From positions 34,582,810 through 34,646,809 of the forward strand of contig CM055063.1 in the NCBI GenBank assembly GCA_029204045.2: a DNA stretch of 64,000 nt, given 5' to 3'. This stretch comes from Tillandsia leiboldiana. Its lineage: Eukaryota > Streptophyta > Magnoliopsida > Poales > Bromeliaceae. Positions 34,843 to 46,325 of this stretch are shown one piece after another (the stretch's first letter is position 1; the number at the start of each line of letters is the position of its first letter). A model generated the notes under the pieces. That model did not search any database and was not told the DNA's origin. It saw nothing but the letters and a program-made list of their open reading frames with translations. The translations under genes and the position numbers were made by a program.

Positions 34843-35273
34843 TGGCAACTGCAATCTTCGGTGCTCCTTGTGCACGCCTACCAGTGGACCAGCCCGCCTG
34901 CGCGCCTGCCCGCGCTGCCCGCGCCGCGCTCCCCCGCGCTCCGCCGCTGCGCCGCCATGCTCCGCCGCTCGCCGCTCGCCGCCGCCTTGCCGGAGTTACT
35001 GTTCCGGCGTGAACAGTAACTTTTGGCGAAAAATTCAAGTAAATACACCATTTTGATCGTTTTCGCGCGCTGAGTCCAAATCCGCTGTCCATTTTGCCAA
35101 ATTCTCATCCGAAATTTTGCCGAAAGCCCCCGGAAAACCCACTTGATCCGATTTTCGCGTCGGGTCCATTTCTGAGGTCCAATTTCGATACTACAAGCTC
35201 CATTACATTGTGTAAGCTTCCTGTAGTCACTGATAAAGCTGCAAAAACTTCTACAAAAGTCCGGATCATCACA

Positions 35274-35284
35274 TCCTCCCCCAC
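35274..35284 (-). other. Polypurine tract of family A element
   Basis: The minus strand reads a TGGGGGAGGA-like purine run next to the LTR start TGTGATGATCC. It follows the frame end FEDET, a common 3' end of Ty3/gypsy pol in plants. Confidence 0.8.
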
Positions 35285-35735
35285 TAAAAAGAGTTTCGTC
35301 CTCGAAACGAAAATCATACCTCACTCCTGAGCCTCAAACAGGTAGGGGTAGGTATCCCTCATCTCCGACTCCAGCCCCCAAGGCTGTCTGCAAGCTCCTT
35401 CAGAAACGTGAAGCAAACCTCTAGCTCGAGCCGCCATATCTCTTCTAGCATCCCTGGTACACGAACACTTCCTGGTCTAGCTCTCGAAAAGTCACTTTCC
35501 TCGCGGCACAATCGATCGTCGTGAAGTACCGAGCCAGCCCATCCATCCCAAGCATCCTATTCATGTCCCACAGTCACCTCAAAGCCATTTGGTCTGCTGG
35601 CATAATCTAGGACTCAATCTACACCGGGTAGGACCAATGACACTCCTCCATGTGCAAGATGTGGTCGGGAATCTGAACCTCCCGTGCACGTGGTAACCAT
35701 CCTACCCCTAACCCAGGCAATGATGCAAATATACT
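35285..35735 (-). pseudogene. Gypsy pol scraps: protease-RT linker and 3' end
   Basis: The minus strand contains a remnant reading LGMDGLARYFTTIDCAARKV, the linker between protease and reverse transcriptase in plant Ty3/gypsy elements, with several stops before it. It then jumps to a FRFEDET segment that normally ends pol. Reverse transcriptase, RNase H and integrase are gone, so this is an internally deleted element. Confidence 0.7.
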
Positions 35736-36751
35736 CCTAACAAATGACTAGGATGCTCAAATGCAATACAATGCGAAATCTAATGCCAGAAGGTAAAATA
35801 ATACCTACCACCACATGATCGGCTGCTGTAAAGTCCTCCACCTGAGCGGCATATACCCGACCGCTCTGAGCCGGTGACCGGTGATCAGAAGAGTGGAAGG
35901 AAGGTGACCTGCTCACTGGAGCAAAAGACTGCTGAGCTGACGTCCTTTGTTGAAATGCACTAGGAGCCGAGGCTGAAGATGGTGCCGTGGAAGTCGATAG
36001 GGGGCATGAAGCTCGAACGTGGCCTGACTGTCCACACTTATAACAGCGACCCCACCTCAGATCACAGGTGTGAGGCAGATGAGGTTCTCCACAGAAAATA
36101 CATCTGTCACGACGTCGTGGCTGTTGCTGCGGCTGCTGCTGCTGCTGCCTCTGGGGTCCACCAGACTCTCGTTGCTCAGAACGCCCCTGGCCATGAGACT
36201 GAGGCCACGACGGTCGTGGCAGTCTCCAAGAACTAGCCTGTCCTCAATCATCAGGTGTTGGTCGCTTCCTCTCATAACTTTGTGCGACCAACCCGCTCCT
36301 CCTGGCAATCATCGTGTCGCCCTGCTCCACCCACAGTGCCTGCTCAACGGCTTCACCAAGGGTCTGTAGCCTCCGAGCGTGCACCAGGGTATAGATCTCA
36401 GGTCGAAGACCAGACTCGAACAACTCGACCTCATGCGGTCCATCACGGGCGACGAAAGGCACGCAGTTAAGCAACTGCATAAACTCCTGATAGTACTCCT
36501 GCACCGGTTTGTCTCCCTGCTAGATATTCTTCAAGTCGTTCTCCAGCTTTCGTTTCACGCTCCCAGAAAAGTACAATCCAAGTAGCATGCGCCGGAACTC
36601 GGACCAGGGCAGCTGTCGGGTGATCTGGAACTCCGCTGGCTCCACCCGACGCCACCATGCGTCAGCATCCCCCTCGAGACAATGCACTGCCATGTGCACT
36701 CTGTACTTTGGGTCGATGAAGAAATCCCTAAACAGCTTCTCCATCGAAGAT
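35736..36751 (-). pseudogene. Ty3/gypsy gag remnant, family A
   Basis: The frame runs from MEKLFRDFFIDPKYRVHMAV (36744 downward) through AWWRRVE and EYYQEFMQL, the retrotransposon gag domain, to a Gln/Arg-rich linker. Two cysteine motifs follow: CIFCGEPHLPHTC and a classical knuckle CYKCGQSGHVRASC (CX2CX4HX4C, about 36010-36050). Gag would form the virus-like particle and bind RNA. Two in-frame stops break it: TAG after ENDLKNI and TGA after PTPDD; both fit C-to-T changes. The 5' end is cut at 36751 by an A LTR in the opposite orientation. Confidence 0.8.
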
Positions 36752-37542
36752 AACTGTGAGAACCTGGATCCCCACGACTAGATTACTGGTTGACCAGTAG
36801 CCCCTGGAGGCCTATGTGGCGTGTCGGTGGCGTTTGTGCACCAATTGGACACTAGTGATGGACTCAGTGTTTAATTGATCACGAGAGTAGTCAGATGACT
36901 TAGTCGAATGCTTAGAAGTGGTTTTGCGCGCAATGGATATTAAAATTGGGCTCAGCGCGAAGTTTGGACAAAATAACACCTTTCCGGATGCCTTCGGCAA
37001 TTTTTAGAGTTGGAGTTTGGCAAATCAGACTTCGGATTTGGATTCAGCGCGCGAAAATGATAAAAACGGACTGTCTACTTGTTGTTTTCGGAGTCCGGAT
37101 GACCTGGCATGGTTTTCGAGGCAATAGACACTGTTCCGGCGGCCGGGGGCAGCGTCGGCGGCGGCGGGCAGCGGCGGAGCGCGGCGGCGCGGGCTCGGGC
37201 AGGCGGCGGAGCGGCCGCGGGCAGGCGCGAGGGCGCGGGCAGGCGCGCGGGCAGGTACGCGGGCGTGCGGGCAGGAGCGCGGTCCACGGGGCCGGCGTGC
37301 ACCGGATGGCGGGACGCGTGGCAGAAGGTGGTTGGTCGGTGCAGTACACCGGGACCACGGTGCTGGCAGGGCTCGCCTCGGGGCGCGTGCCTGGCAGGGG
37401 CGCAGGCTTGCACGGGGAAGGCGCGCGGGCCCTGGCGCGGCGTCAGCGGGGGCAGGCCACGTGTCGGCCTCCCATTCGCTGGTCAGCGCGCGATGGGACG
37501 CGTCGTTGCGGCCGGCGTCAGAGCGGGCGTGGGTGCGGTCCA

Positions 37543-37561
37543 CGTGGCGGCCCCTGATTGG
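37543..37561 (-). promoter_or_regulatory. Exact ERSE-I consensus in A LTR
   Basis: The plus strand reads CGTG, ten bases, ATTGG, that is CCAAT-N10-CACG on the minus strand. Relative to LTR direction this matches the sites in the minus-strand A LTRs. Confidence 0.55.
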
Positions 37562-37602
37562 CCGCCACTGTTCGGTGGTCGCGGTGCACGGGTCCAGGGA
37601 CA

Positions 37603-37621
37603 CGTGTCGCCTCACCATTGG
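37603..37621 (-). promoter_or_regulatory. Exact ERSE-I consensus in A LTR
   Basis: CGTG (37603-37606), ten bases, ATTGG (37617-37621). A third, one-mismatch site (CGTG-N10-ATTCG) is at 37460-37478. Confidence 0.55.
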
Positions 37622-39502
37622 CCGAGCGATGGTGAGGTGGCGCCTCGCTGGCGCGGCGCGGGCGCGTGGACCGCGGCTGGGCTGGTTACTGTAGCCGCCC
37701 GAAAGTTTTCGGGCGCCCGAAAGTTGCGCCCGAAAGTTGGTTTTTGGCCTTTAAGGGCCCGAAAGGCCCCTTTTTTCCTCCTTTTTCCCTCTCTGGCTTC
37801 GCCCGAGCGCACCAGGAGAGGGAGAGGGCGATTCGTGGTGGGGTTTTCGAGGGCGCACGAGCACGCCGTGGACTTCGTGGAGCGCGCAAGGTGCTCCAAA
37901 GAGGCTAATGGGCGTGATGGACGTCACGACGTTGTCGAGGTAGGCCCCGTTTGTTGTTTTACGGTATTTGTCGCACAGTTTTGAGTTTTCCTTTTTGGAT
38001 TTTGGATTTGACCCCACGCCCTCATGCGTGTTAGGGACCGTGTTTTACTGTGCCGTTTACTGCGCGGACTGTTGCTGGCGTTTTGGACGCGCCTCGTTTT
38101 GCGTGCAACCTTAAAGGATGCATGCTCCGTTTTGCGTGCAGATTCGAGGTACGTGCACCGTTTCGCGTGCAGGTCGTGTTGGCGCGCACCGTTTTGCTTG
38201 CGGGTTTTAATGGAGTACTTCGTTTTGCGTGCAGGTTTGGTGGCCGCGCATCGTTTTGCGCGCGGACTCATAAAGTGTGCACCGTTTTGCGTGCAACTTG
38301 TTGTACGAGCTCGGATTGAGGCGTGCCTTTACACTCTTTGGATCTACGCATCACAAGGATTACCGTCGTGTTTTCGGGGAATTTTCTGAGATTCGCCCGA
38401 AGGTATACTTCTTTCCCCTTTACTGTGCAGAGTATTACAGTTGTGTTTGTTGTGGACTTCCGCGCTCACCGTGTTGTGGAATTTGTAACTCGGCCTCCAG
38501 GACTCGGATTTTGACGTACAGGCACTCGTTTCGAAGGTCTCGACGCGGCGATCGCGATAGTATTTTTGATGGATTTTTCAGAGTCCGTTCTGTAGGTGAA
38601 AATTGGACATCTTCGGGGCTGGTTTCAACAGATGGTGTATACTTGGATATTTTTAGCATAAAGTGTAACTTTGGACCTTTTGTTTTACCCAAGAAGGTTC
38701 GCGAGTGTTTTTGGAACACTGCAAGGAGCCGAGGTGGCGCGACATGTACCGTGGATACGGGTTCAGCGAATTGTGCGAGCAAGTGGCCACGCTCTTCACC
38801 GACCCCAGGTTTGCCTTGGATTGAACACTTCAGGTGGGTAAGCTTAATATCAATAACTGTATAAGGCAATGATTATGTTATGGCAAATATAAGTGCACTT
38901 GTGGGGATGTCACCCCTCGATGACTGACAGCAGGCATATTTGATGTACAACCGATATGAGCGAAAGGTAAGCAAGGAATGGCCTACTTGGGTGAGATTGG
39001 TATACCATAGTAGGAATACTTTAGCATGCTTTGCTAATATATGTTTCACCCACTTTTATCGTTTCTGAGGACAAAAGCATGCTTGTATGGACATGTAGAT
39101 AGGCCATCTTTTATTGCTATACTACTTATTGGAACTTGACTTAGGAGAAACCATGCTTTTCCTTTCTCCTTCTTTGTTAGTCAGGTGGTCAGTGTTGCTC
39201 GAGTTCGAGCAGGGATCTGGGTAGTGTAGTCGGGACTTGGTATCTGGGACAGGTTGGATTAGTTGTGGGGCTTTGCGGCAACCGCGGATATTGGGCGGTT
39301 GACCGGATATTTATTTATGCACCAGATTGGGTATCTGAATTCTCTAGTGGACAGAGTTTCCCCCTATTGAGTACTTTTGCATCCGATTGAGGTCGGTCTT
39401 TCTCTAGTGGACAGAGTTTTCCACTTTGATCATAGTCTTGATCAAAGTCCTGCTATACAGAGATACTTTACTCGTGTGGGTCGCTCCCCTCGAGTGCCAC
39501 TC

Positions 39503-39680
39503 TTTAGTTTCCGATCGGACGGTTTAGATGCCGATCTGTTACTTACTTTAGTTTCCGATCGGACGGTTTAGATGCCGATCTGTTACTTACTTTTGTTTCC
39601 GATAGGACGGTTTAGATGCCGATCTGTTACTTACTTTAGTTTCCGATCGGACGGTTTAGATGCCGATCTGTTACTTACTT
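39503..39680. repeat. 44-bp tandem repeat in A LTR
   Basis: Four near-identical units contain TTTCCGATCGGACGGTTTAG and GATGCCGATCTGTTACTTAC. Confidence 0.9.
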
Positions 39681-39918
39681 TGGGATGCGGGCCATGTGGG
39701 CCGATCCCGCGGTTTCGAGCCATGTGTGCAGATTCCGCTGAGCAGGCAATGCCAGTTTTACTGGTGGCACCAGATTGGGTTTATTACAGATATTCGCTTT
39801 ATTGTTGCACTCGTGTCAGGGGGACCGAGTGAAGTCTAGACCAGTGCTAGTGTTGTCGGGAACCGTTTGGGGATCGATGGTTGTCCCAAGGTCATTGTGA
39901 GTTGTTGACAGTTGTACG

Positions 39919-40107
39919 AGAGGCATAGGCAGGCATGGCAGGCATAGCAGGCATAGGCAGGCATGGTAGGCATAGCAGGCATAGGCAGGCATGGCAGGCA
40001 TAGCAGGCATAGGCAGGCATGGCAGGCATAGCAGGCATAGGCAGGCATGGCAGGCATGGCAGGCATAGCAGGCATAGGCAGGCATGGCAGGCATAGCAGG
40101 CATAGAG
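39919..40107. repeat. Short CAGGCAT tandem repeat
   Basis: Nested 9-10 bp words (GGCAGGCAT, AGCAGGCAT) form longer units. The open minus-strand frames rich in Met-Pro-Ala and Cys-Tyr are by-products. Confidence 0.95.
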
Positions 40108-40146
40108 GCATGATAGCTGTTGAGAGGTTCCAGCTTCCTTATTTCA

Positions 40147-41541
40147 TGTAGGTTTTTTTAGGATCTACAAGGATCTAAATAGGTACTATCAAACAACTAG
40201 AGGGGGAGTGAATAGGTGTAATACTTATAAAACCAAATCTCAGTGCAAAATAAAAACCAATGCGGAAAATAAAAACAGCACACCGAGATATACGTGGAAA
40301 CTCCAATCCAGGAGAAAAACCACGGGACCAACACGCAATAACAATCCACTAAGAATAGAAGAATAACAAGGTGATTACCGACTCCACGGACTCAACCCCT
40401 CCTTCAGCTTCTTCGGACCTTGCGCTGACCGGTTGGATGTCCACGCAATAAAAATCCACTAAGAAAAGAGGAATAACAAGGTGATTACCGTCTCCACGGA
40501 TTTAACCCCTCCTTCAATTTCTTCGGACCTCGCGCTCCACCGATTGCACGTCCAATGCACATGTTCGAATCCACGAACGCCACTCGAATCCACGAGCACA
40601 CGTTTCGAATCCACGAAACGCCTTTAGCACACCGAATCCACGATGCCACGTCGAATCCACGACGCAAACTCAGTCGATAAGAATATTGACTTCGATGGTG
40701 ATCCTTTGCTTAGATTCTCATTGAGGAACCGTAAAAGAAATCTCTAAGCAAAGATTAGATCAATTCAACAAAAGATATGTTCTTGAAAGAACCGTCGAAT
40801 TGACCTAAAAAAAGCTATAAAGAAGAACGATAAAAACCTAGCCTCTAGGGTTGCTCTCAAGTGTTTAATTAATTAATCGGCCGTAGCTGCCCTGTTTTTG
40901 AGAAACCCTAAATGTCTATTTATAGTTTAGAAACCTTTGGAAAGAGATAAGAATCAAAAACTTACCTTATCTGGAAATTTTCAGGACGGCGATCCGGATC
41001 GGATTTACTGCGATCCGGATCGTCGTAGCGAGTTAGACAATTCCAGAAAAATAAGGGTTCGGGATCCGGATTGAAAAGCCCGATCCGGATCGTTCATGTA
41101 TTCCAGCAAATACCTATGTTCGGGATCCGGATCGAAATGGCCATGATCCGGATTGGATTTGCCAATGAACAATCACCCTTCGGGATCCGGATTGGACTGT
41201 CTGATCCGGATCCTGAACATGACCCATGTCCAGTTCTTGATTTGTATGCAATTAAAAATTCATCCAAGTGTTTCTACACTATAAGAAAGTATTCGGATCA
41301 CCACAATTATTTAGTTAAACATACCTGATCCTCTTGAATACTTTCTTCTTGAGATTGATGTAACTGATCCACAATTCTTCAACTTCAATCTTCAAGACTC
41401 AAGACACTGAGTGTCAACTTGAGCTCTTGTTGAATCTTCTCTAAGTCTTTGAATGCTGATTGACAATTTGATCCCTTTAAGACTCCGACTCAACTCACTG
41501 ACTTGACTCACGAAATATGCCAACACCAAAATGCCGTAACA
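40147..41541 (-). mobile_element. Copia (Sirevirus-like) 3' LTR, element 1
   Basis: The block begins TGTAGG and ends GCCGTAACA; on the minus strand it starts TGTTACGGC. It is a diverged relative of the LTR at 49995-51333, sharing the GGGGGAGTGAATAGGTGTAA box, runs of GAATCCACGA, and the GATCCGGATC array (about 40988-41217). A polypurine tract follows at 41542. Confidence 0.8.
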
Positions 41542-41555
41542 ATCTCCCCCTTTGG
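41542..41555 (-). other. Polypurine tract, copia element 1
   Basis: The minus strand reads CCAAAGGGGGAGATT directly before the LTR start TGTTACGG, typical of Maximus/SIRE-type copia elements. Confidence 0.85.
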
Positions 41556-43142
41556 CAATTTCGTGACAAAACCCAAAAATACATAAAAGCGCTCAAGTCA
41601 CTCATCTTAAACCAAAAAGTCGAAATTCAATGTTATCACCAAAACATTGATTTTCTTTGCGTGAAAGATCCAATAAATACAAAATTACATTTGAGCCAAA
41701 CAGTCCTAGAACATACTCTATGACTTAGGACTTGGAGTCTTAAAGTGATGTAATTCCTGCAAAACAAAACTCCAAACAAAAACAAACGTTAGTCGTTAGA
41801 AATTAGAATCCTACATTTGATTCATCCTTTTGGTTCTTTTGTTTTTCGGCTCTTTCAGTCCTTTCTTTATCTCCTCCTATCAAGAGCATCTCTAACATGT
41901 TCTCCATGTTCTCCATGTTCTCCATGTTCTCCCCCTGTCTTGAGCATTTATGTTCTCCCCCTTTGTGATACGATTATTATTTTCTGTTCTCCCCCTTTTT
42001 GTCACAAATTGTCAAACAGTGAGCATACTAGACAAAAGGAAATCACTAACAACATTAGTTCATAGAGAAAGAGAGATAAAAGCTCAGTTCTGGTATATAA
42101 CAAAAAATGCAGATTGCGTACCTGTACCAGAAAGCAAAAATCAAATAATTTCTTGAAACAAATCCAGATTTTGGAATCTTTTCAAATACCGATTTGTATT
42201 CCATCAAGAAATCCATTTAAGTGCTTTGAAAAACAATGAATTCACATAGATGTCATTCAATCCAATTAATTATAAAAATTAAAAAGATTTACTCCTAAAT
42301 CATGAAAAACAAAGATAAAATATTATAAACAGTTTTTCATGTTATATTCATCAAACACAAGTCATCAAAAATAATCTTGAGATCCAAACTCTATCAAGAT
42401 GTAACGGATTTACAAAGATGACTTACGGAGATTTCCAAATGACATCAATTCTGAATTCTACCCTTTCAAATTTGAGATAGGCACTAAAATACCTAAGGGT
42501 GGCTCTTTGAGTATCTTTCAACTATCCCACCTTATACCAACCAGGAGATTGTTCAAAATAAGAGCTTTAAATTTAAATCTCCGAATGCTTCAACTAAACA
42601 AAATTTCATAAATATTTTTCAAGCATCCATAACATGTGGTAGCTTCACACACAGACCGGACGACCGGGGTGGTAGCTCTTTCCAACATGTGGTGGTAGTT
42701 TTCACACTCCTTTCGGATGTAACTCTTTCCACATCTTTTACAATTCATTTATTTACCCTTGTAAGAATGCAATCTCTTACGTGAAAGAATTAAATTCCAA
42801 ATTTTAGTCTACCGGTTGTCTCACATTTATCACAAAGAATTCACACAACCGAGATAGATTAAGCATCTAAAGATCTCACATGATTTCTAAAATTTGATGC
42901 TTATAATATCAAAAACTCCTATAATAAAGTATCTTCAAGATTATGATTATGGAGTAAAGTTGATAATCCATATAAAATTAATTTGGAGTGAATAACCGTG
43001 AAGCCCCTTTTTATTCAATGCACTTGTTCATTAAAAACCTTTTGTTCAAGAACAAAACATAAAACCAATAGCATTGAAAAAACATGTAATGCAAAGATTA
43101 AGAAAAATATGAAAGGAAAACCAATCAAAGCATTACATACAG
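41556..43142 (-). mobile_element. Copia element 1, 3' untranslated internal region
   Basis: AT-rich, without credible frames. Near 41931-42000 three more runs of the polypurine type occur (minus strand GGGGGAGAAC, AAGGGGGAGAAC, AAAAGGGGGAGAAC). Multiple polypurine tracts before the 3' LTR are a published hallmark of Sireviruses. The rest (42000-43142) shows no recognisable gene and is cut by an A LTR at 43143. Confidence 0.65.
41896..41931. repeat. 9-bp tandem repeat CATGTTCTC
   Basis: Four perfect head-to-tail copies run directly into the first extra polypurine-like run (CTCCCCC on the plus strand). They look like slippage of a polypurine-type word. Confidence 0.9.
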
Positions 43143-43805
43143 TGTCACGCCCCGGGGTCGAAACTGCGACCCGGGCCCGCCAAACAGATCCGCCACCTAT
43201 GCCAACCTGCATAGGCGAAGCGTCCTACCTGCAAGAAAAGTTCTATAACTAAACAGATATCAGAGCTATAAATAACAAAATCTGCTGTAACTAAAATCAA
43301 TCACTGTACAACTGGAAATAAACAACACTGTCTGCCTCCCAAAATAATAATAATACAAATCCTCGAGTACAAGCTCTAAACCCAACCGGGAGGTAACTCC
43401 AATATATAAACAACAGTGTACAGTCTCTCAATACAAAATATCCTCACTACAATAGTCTCTCAAAAGGGGAAAAAGAAACAGCTAATCTACTGATGATCTC
43501 CTCAGAAGGGTACCGCTACTCTCCAACGCCGGGTAGGGATCTAGCTCGCGACTCCCTCGCCACGATCAACAACCGCAGAGTCGGCAACACCTGCTAAGAC
43601 TCTGCAAAACAAAGGAGAGGAGAAAAAGGGGGAAAAACCCCCAAAGGGTGTGAGAACTACTCCAAAACGGGAGTTCTCAGTGGGTACCACCGCCAGACCC
43701 GACGGTCTGCCCACCAAGTCCTCAAGAGACAAAAATTAACCCAAGTCATAAGACTGAAATGAGTAAGCTGAAACTCTCACAGCTACCCTGCCCCTAACTA
43801 AAAGG
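43143..43805 (-). mobile_element. Family A LTR fragment, cut by the gap
   Basis: TGTCACGCCCCGGGGTCGAA and the following 660 bp match 24984 onward closely (CCGCCACCTATGCC, GCGAAGCGTCCTACCTGC). It continues into the N gap. Confidence 0.85.
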
Positions 43806-43905
43806 NNNNNNNNNNNNNNNNNNNNNNNNNNNNNNNNNNNNNNNNNNNNNNNNNNNNNNNNNNNNNNNNNNNNNNNNNNNNNNNNNNNNNNNNNNNNNNN
43901 NNNNN
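43806..43905. other. Assembly gap of 100 N
   Basis: Exactly 100 N, the usual placeholder for a gap of unknown size. The left side is family A and the right side family B, so at least two LTR junctions are hidden or misjoined here. Confidence 0.98.
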
Positions 43906-44702
43906 CACATCAGTTGGTCTTGTACACATACAACCAAAAATTCACTTGATATTTAGCATTCACTTAAAGCATAAAGGCCGTTGTTTTTGAAAGGATAAAT
44001 AATCACAGGGTTTTGAAAGCGGCATCCACACGACGCCATCGTTTATGAAAAAATTTCGCAAAATACATAAATCCCATAAGGTTTGTAAAGCTTGGTGCCC
44101 ACACGACACCCATGTTTTAAAAGCAGTTTTCGTAAACGGTTTACTTTGCTTTTCATCGTTCAATACGGCCGAGTAAGAGAGAGCGTAGAATTCATTCAAT
44201 TATTCAAAGGAAAAAGGGCAACATCCACTTCGACCCCACGAGGGTTTGCAATCCACATCTAGCTAGCATGAATAATAACTGAAAAGGCAGAAGAAAGTCA
44301 CTGTATCTGAAGTCACCAAAATGCCAGATCAGCACTCTCGCGGCCTCACCGGTGCCCCAGTACCCGCCCTTGGACGAACCTGTCACGGAGTGGGAAGTCA
44401 GTGACTGGAATAAACATAATGAGCAAGAAAACTATAATAATCAAACCACTGTAACCAGAGCAACTGTCACCCCTCATACGTCATCAACATGAATATGTCC
44501 TGCACCAACATAAACCGGGCACCCTCCCCGGACACCGCACCGGGCCCCTACCCCGGTGCCCCCCCCCCTCCCTGCCGAGCACCTGCCTCGGCCGCCGAGC
44601 ACCAACCTCGGCGTCATTGCTCACACCCTCCACCTATGAGGCCCCCATTCCTAACGCCACCTCCGCGTGGGTACACGGTCAACGTACCACTTTTCCGGAA
44701 AG

Positions 44703-44734
44703 CACACCCTTGCGGTGGCCAAACCGCTGGTGTG
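44703..44734 (-). promoter_or_regulatory. B LTR hairpin module
   Basis: Arms CACACC (44703-44708) and GGTGTG (44729-44734) around GCGGTGGCCAAACCGC. The preceding palindrome has lost one A (TTTTCCGGAAA). Confidence 0.55.
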
Positions 44735-44899
44735 AGTGTAGCAAACTTGAGCCTCAGATGATAAAGCGAAAGAAGTAAGAAACGGGTCAGCGGTACTCAT
44801 AAGGACAACCCGAAGGGAAAAACACTTTTGCTCTTGAGGAAAACTTAAAGTAAAAACACCGTTGCTCGTTGGGAGCAACCTAAAGAGAAAACACACCAT

Positions 44900-45010
44900 T
44901 GCTCACGAAGAGCAAGTTAGAAAGAAACACCTTTGTTCATGTGGAGCAACTTAGAAAGAAACACCTTTGTTCATGTGGAGCAACTTAGAAAGAAACACCT
45001 TTGCTCGTGT
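44900..45010. repeat. 34-bp tandem repeat
   Basis: Units share AAAGAAACACCTTTGTTCAT and GAGCAACTTAG, with starts at 44921, 44955 and 44989. Confidence 0.85.
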
Positions 45011-45329
45011 CCGCCCTTACTCAGTTAACCTCGGCGAAATTACCCACATTTGCGTGTGTGTCGTCCGGCGTTTGGTACGTCCGCGATTGTGCGTCCGTTG
45101 CCAACAATGTCCTGCACTCCTGAAGGAATAAGGGCAAGTCAAGACTAAGGATCCGAAACTCACACCGACTCCCACCCATGTGCGGCGGAGTTCCCCGCCC
45201 GGCACCGGCCCGTGCAGCGCACACTCCGCCCGAGCACAGCACCCCGCGGCCCCAGCCCGCGGTGCAGGGCGACTCCGCGCGGCACCAGCCCGCGCGGCCG
45301 TCCCTCCTTGCGGGCGGCCCCGCGGTGCG

Positions 45330-45960
45330 GAGGCGACCCCGCGCGGCACCAGCCCGCGCGGGCGCCCCACCTTGCGGGCGGCCCCGCGCGGCCAGGCGCC
45401 GCGCGGGCGCATGCCCGCGGTGCGGAGGCGGCCCCGCGCGGCACCAGCCCGCGCGGGCGTCCCACTTTGCGGGCGGCCCCGCGCGGCCAAGCGCCGCGCG
45501 GGCGCATGCCCGCGGTGCGGAGGCGACCCCGCGCGGCACCAGCCCGCGCGGGCGCCCTACCTTGCGGGCGGCCCCCGCGCGCCAAGCGCCGCGCGGCGTA
45601 TGCCTGCGGTGCGGAGGCGACCCGCGCGGCACCAGCCCGGCGCGGGCGCCCCAGCTTGCGGGCGGCCCCGCGCGGCCAAGCGCCGCGCGGCGCATGGCCC
45701 GCGGTGCGGAGGCGACCCGCGCGGCACCAGCCCGCGCGGGCGCCCCATCTTGCGGGCGGCCCCGCGCGGCCAAGCGCCGCGCGGGCGCATGCCCGCGGTG
45801 CGGAGGCGACCCCGCGCGGCACCAGCCCGCGCGGGCGCCCCACCTTGCGGGCGGCCCCCGCGCGCCAAGCGCCGCGCGGGCGCATGCCCGCGGTGCGGAG
45901 GCGACCCCGCGCGGCACCAGCCCGCGGGGCGCCCTACCTTGCGGGCGGCCCCGCGCGGCC
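45330..45960. repeat. 95-bp GC-rich minisatellite
   Basis: About seven units, each with GCGGTGCGGAGGCGACC and CCTTGCGGGCGGCC. Because 95 is not divisible by three, single-base differences between units keep several frames open. The roughly 300-codon frames here are repeat artefacts. Confidence 0.92.
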
Positions 45961-46150
45961 AAGCGCCGCGCGGCGCCCCGCCCGCGGCCGGCCTGGCGGC
46001 GGCGGTGGCGGCGCTCCCCGCGAAGGCTCCACCCCGAGCGTCTACTCTAAAGAAACTAATAAAAACTCACCTTTGATCCGCCGGAAAAAGAGAGGAAAGG
46101 GATCGTCCTAACGTTGCCCGGTTGATCCCGCGTGCAAGCAACCTCCGTCC

Positions 46151-46325
46151 TTTTCTCCCTTCTCTTTTTCCTTCTCGTGGCGTCTCTTAAAGAGGAACCC
46201 TAGCCGTCTTTTCCTCTTTTCTTTTTCCTTCTCGTGGCGTCTCTTAAAGAGAAACCCTAGCCGTCTTTTCCTCTTTTCTTTTTTCCTTCTCGTGGCGTCT
46301 CTTAAAGAGAAAACCCTAGCCGTCT
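46151..46325. repeat. 62-bp triplication
   Basis: Three units share TTTTCCTTCTCGTGGCGTCT and CTTAAAGAGAAACCCTAG, in the likely leader of the B LTR transcript. Confidence 0.9.

Larger units (their letters stand above)
32127..35273 (-). mobile_element. Family A 3' LTR
   Basis: It begins TGTCACGCCCCGGG and ends ...GGATCATCACA, beside a polypurine tract and gypsy internal remnants, so it is the 3' LTR of a minus-strand element. Left flank GTGAT; the partner flank cannot be found because the 5' end is rearranged. It contains a 70-75 bp triplication (33040-33230), a minus-strand TATA-like TTTATAAT (34573-34580 region) and four G-boxes with CCAAT boxes (34644-34844). Confidence 0.85.
36755..40146 (+). 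mobile_element. Family A LTR, 3' end lost
   Basis: It starts TGTGAGAACC and is collinear with 52333-55675, but it is cut at ...CCTTATTTCA (40146) where a copia LTR begins. It includes three G-boxes (37458, 37541, 37601), two exact ERSE-I sites, a 44-bp repeat (39503-39680) and a CAGGCAT-rich repeat (39919-40107). Open frames in its GC-rich part on both strands are not credible genes. Confidence 0.82.

Noticed and set aside
37109..37984. 291-codon frame across an A LTR promoter
   Set aside because: It covers G-boxes and a GC-rich U3; sister LTRs break the frame; composition is low complexity.
39816..40111. Met-Pro-Ala/Cys-Tyr repeat protein on the minus strand
   Set aside because: It is only the translation of the CAGGCAT tandem repeat.
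45021..46111. Open frames of about 300 codons on both strands, Ala/Arg/Gly/Pro rich
   Set aside because: They come from a 95-bp GC-rich minisatellite in a B LTR; all frames on both strands are open, there are no domains, and other B LTRs lack them.
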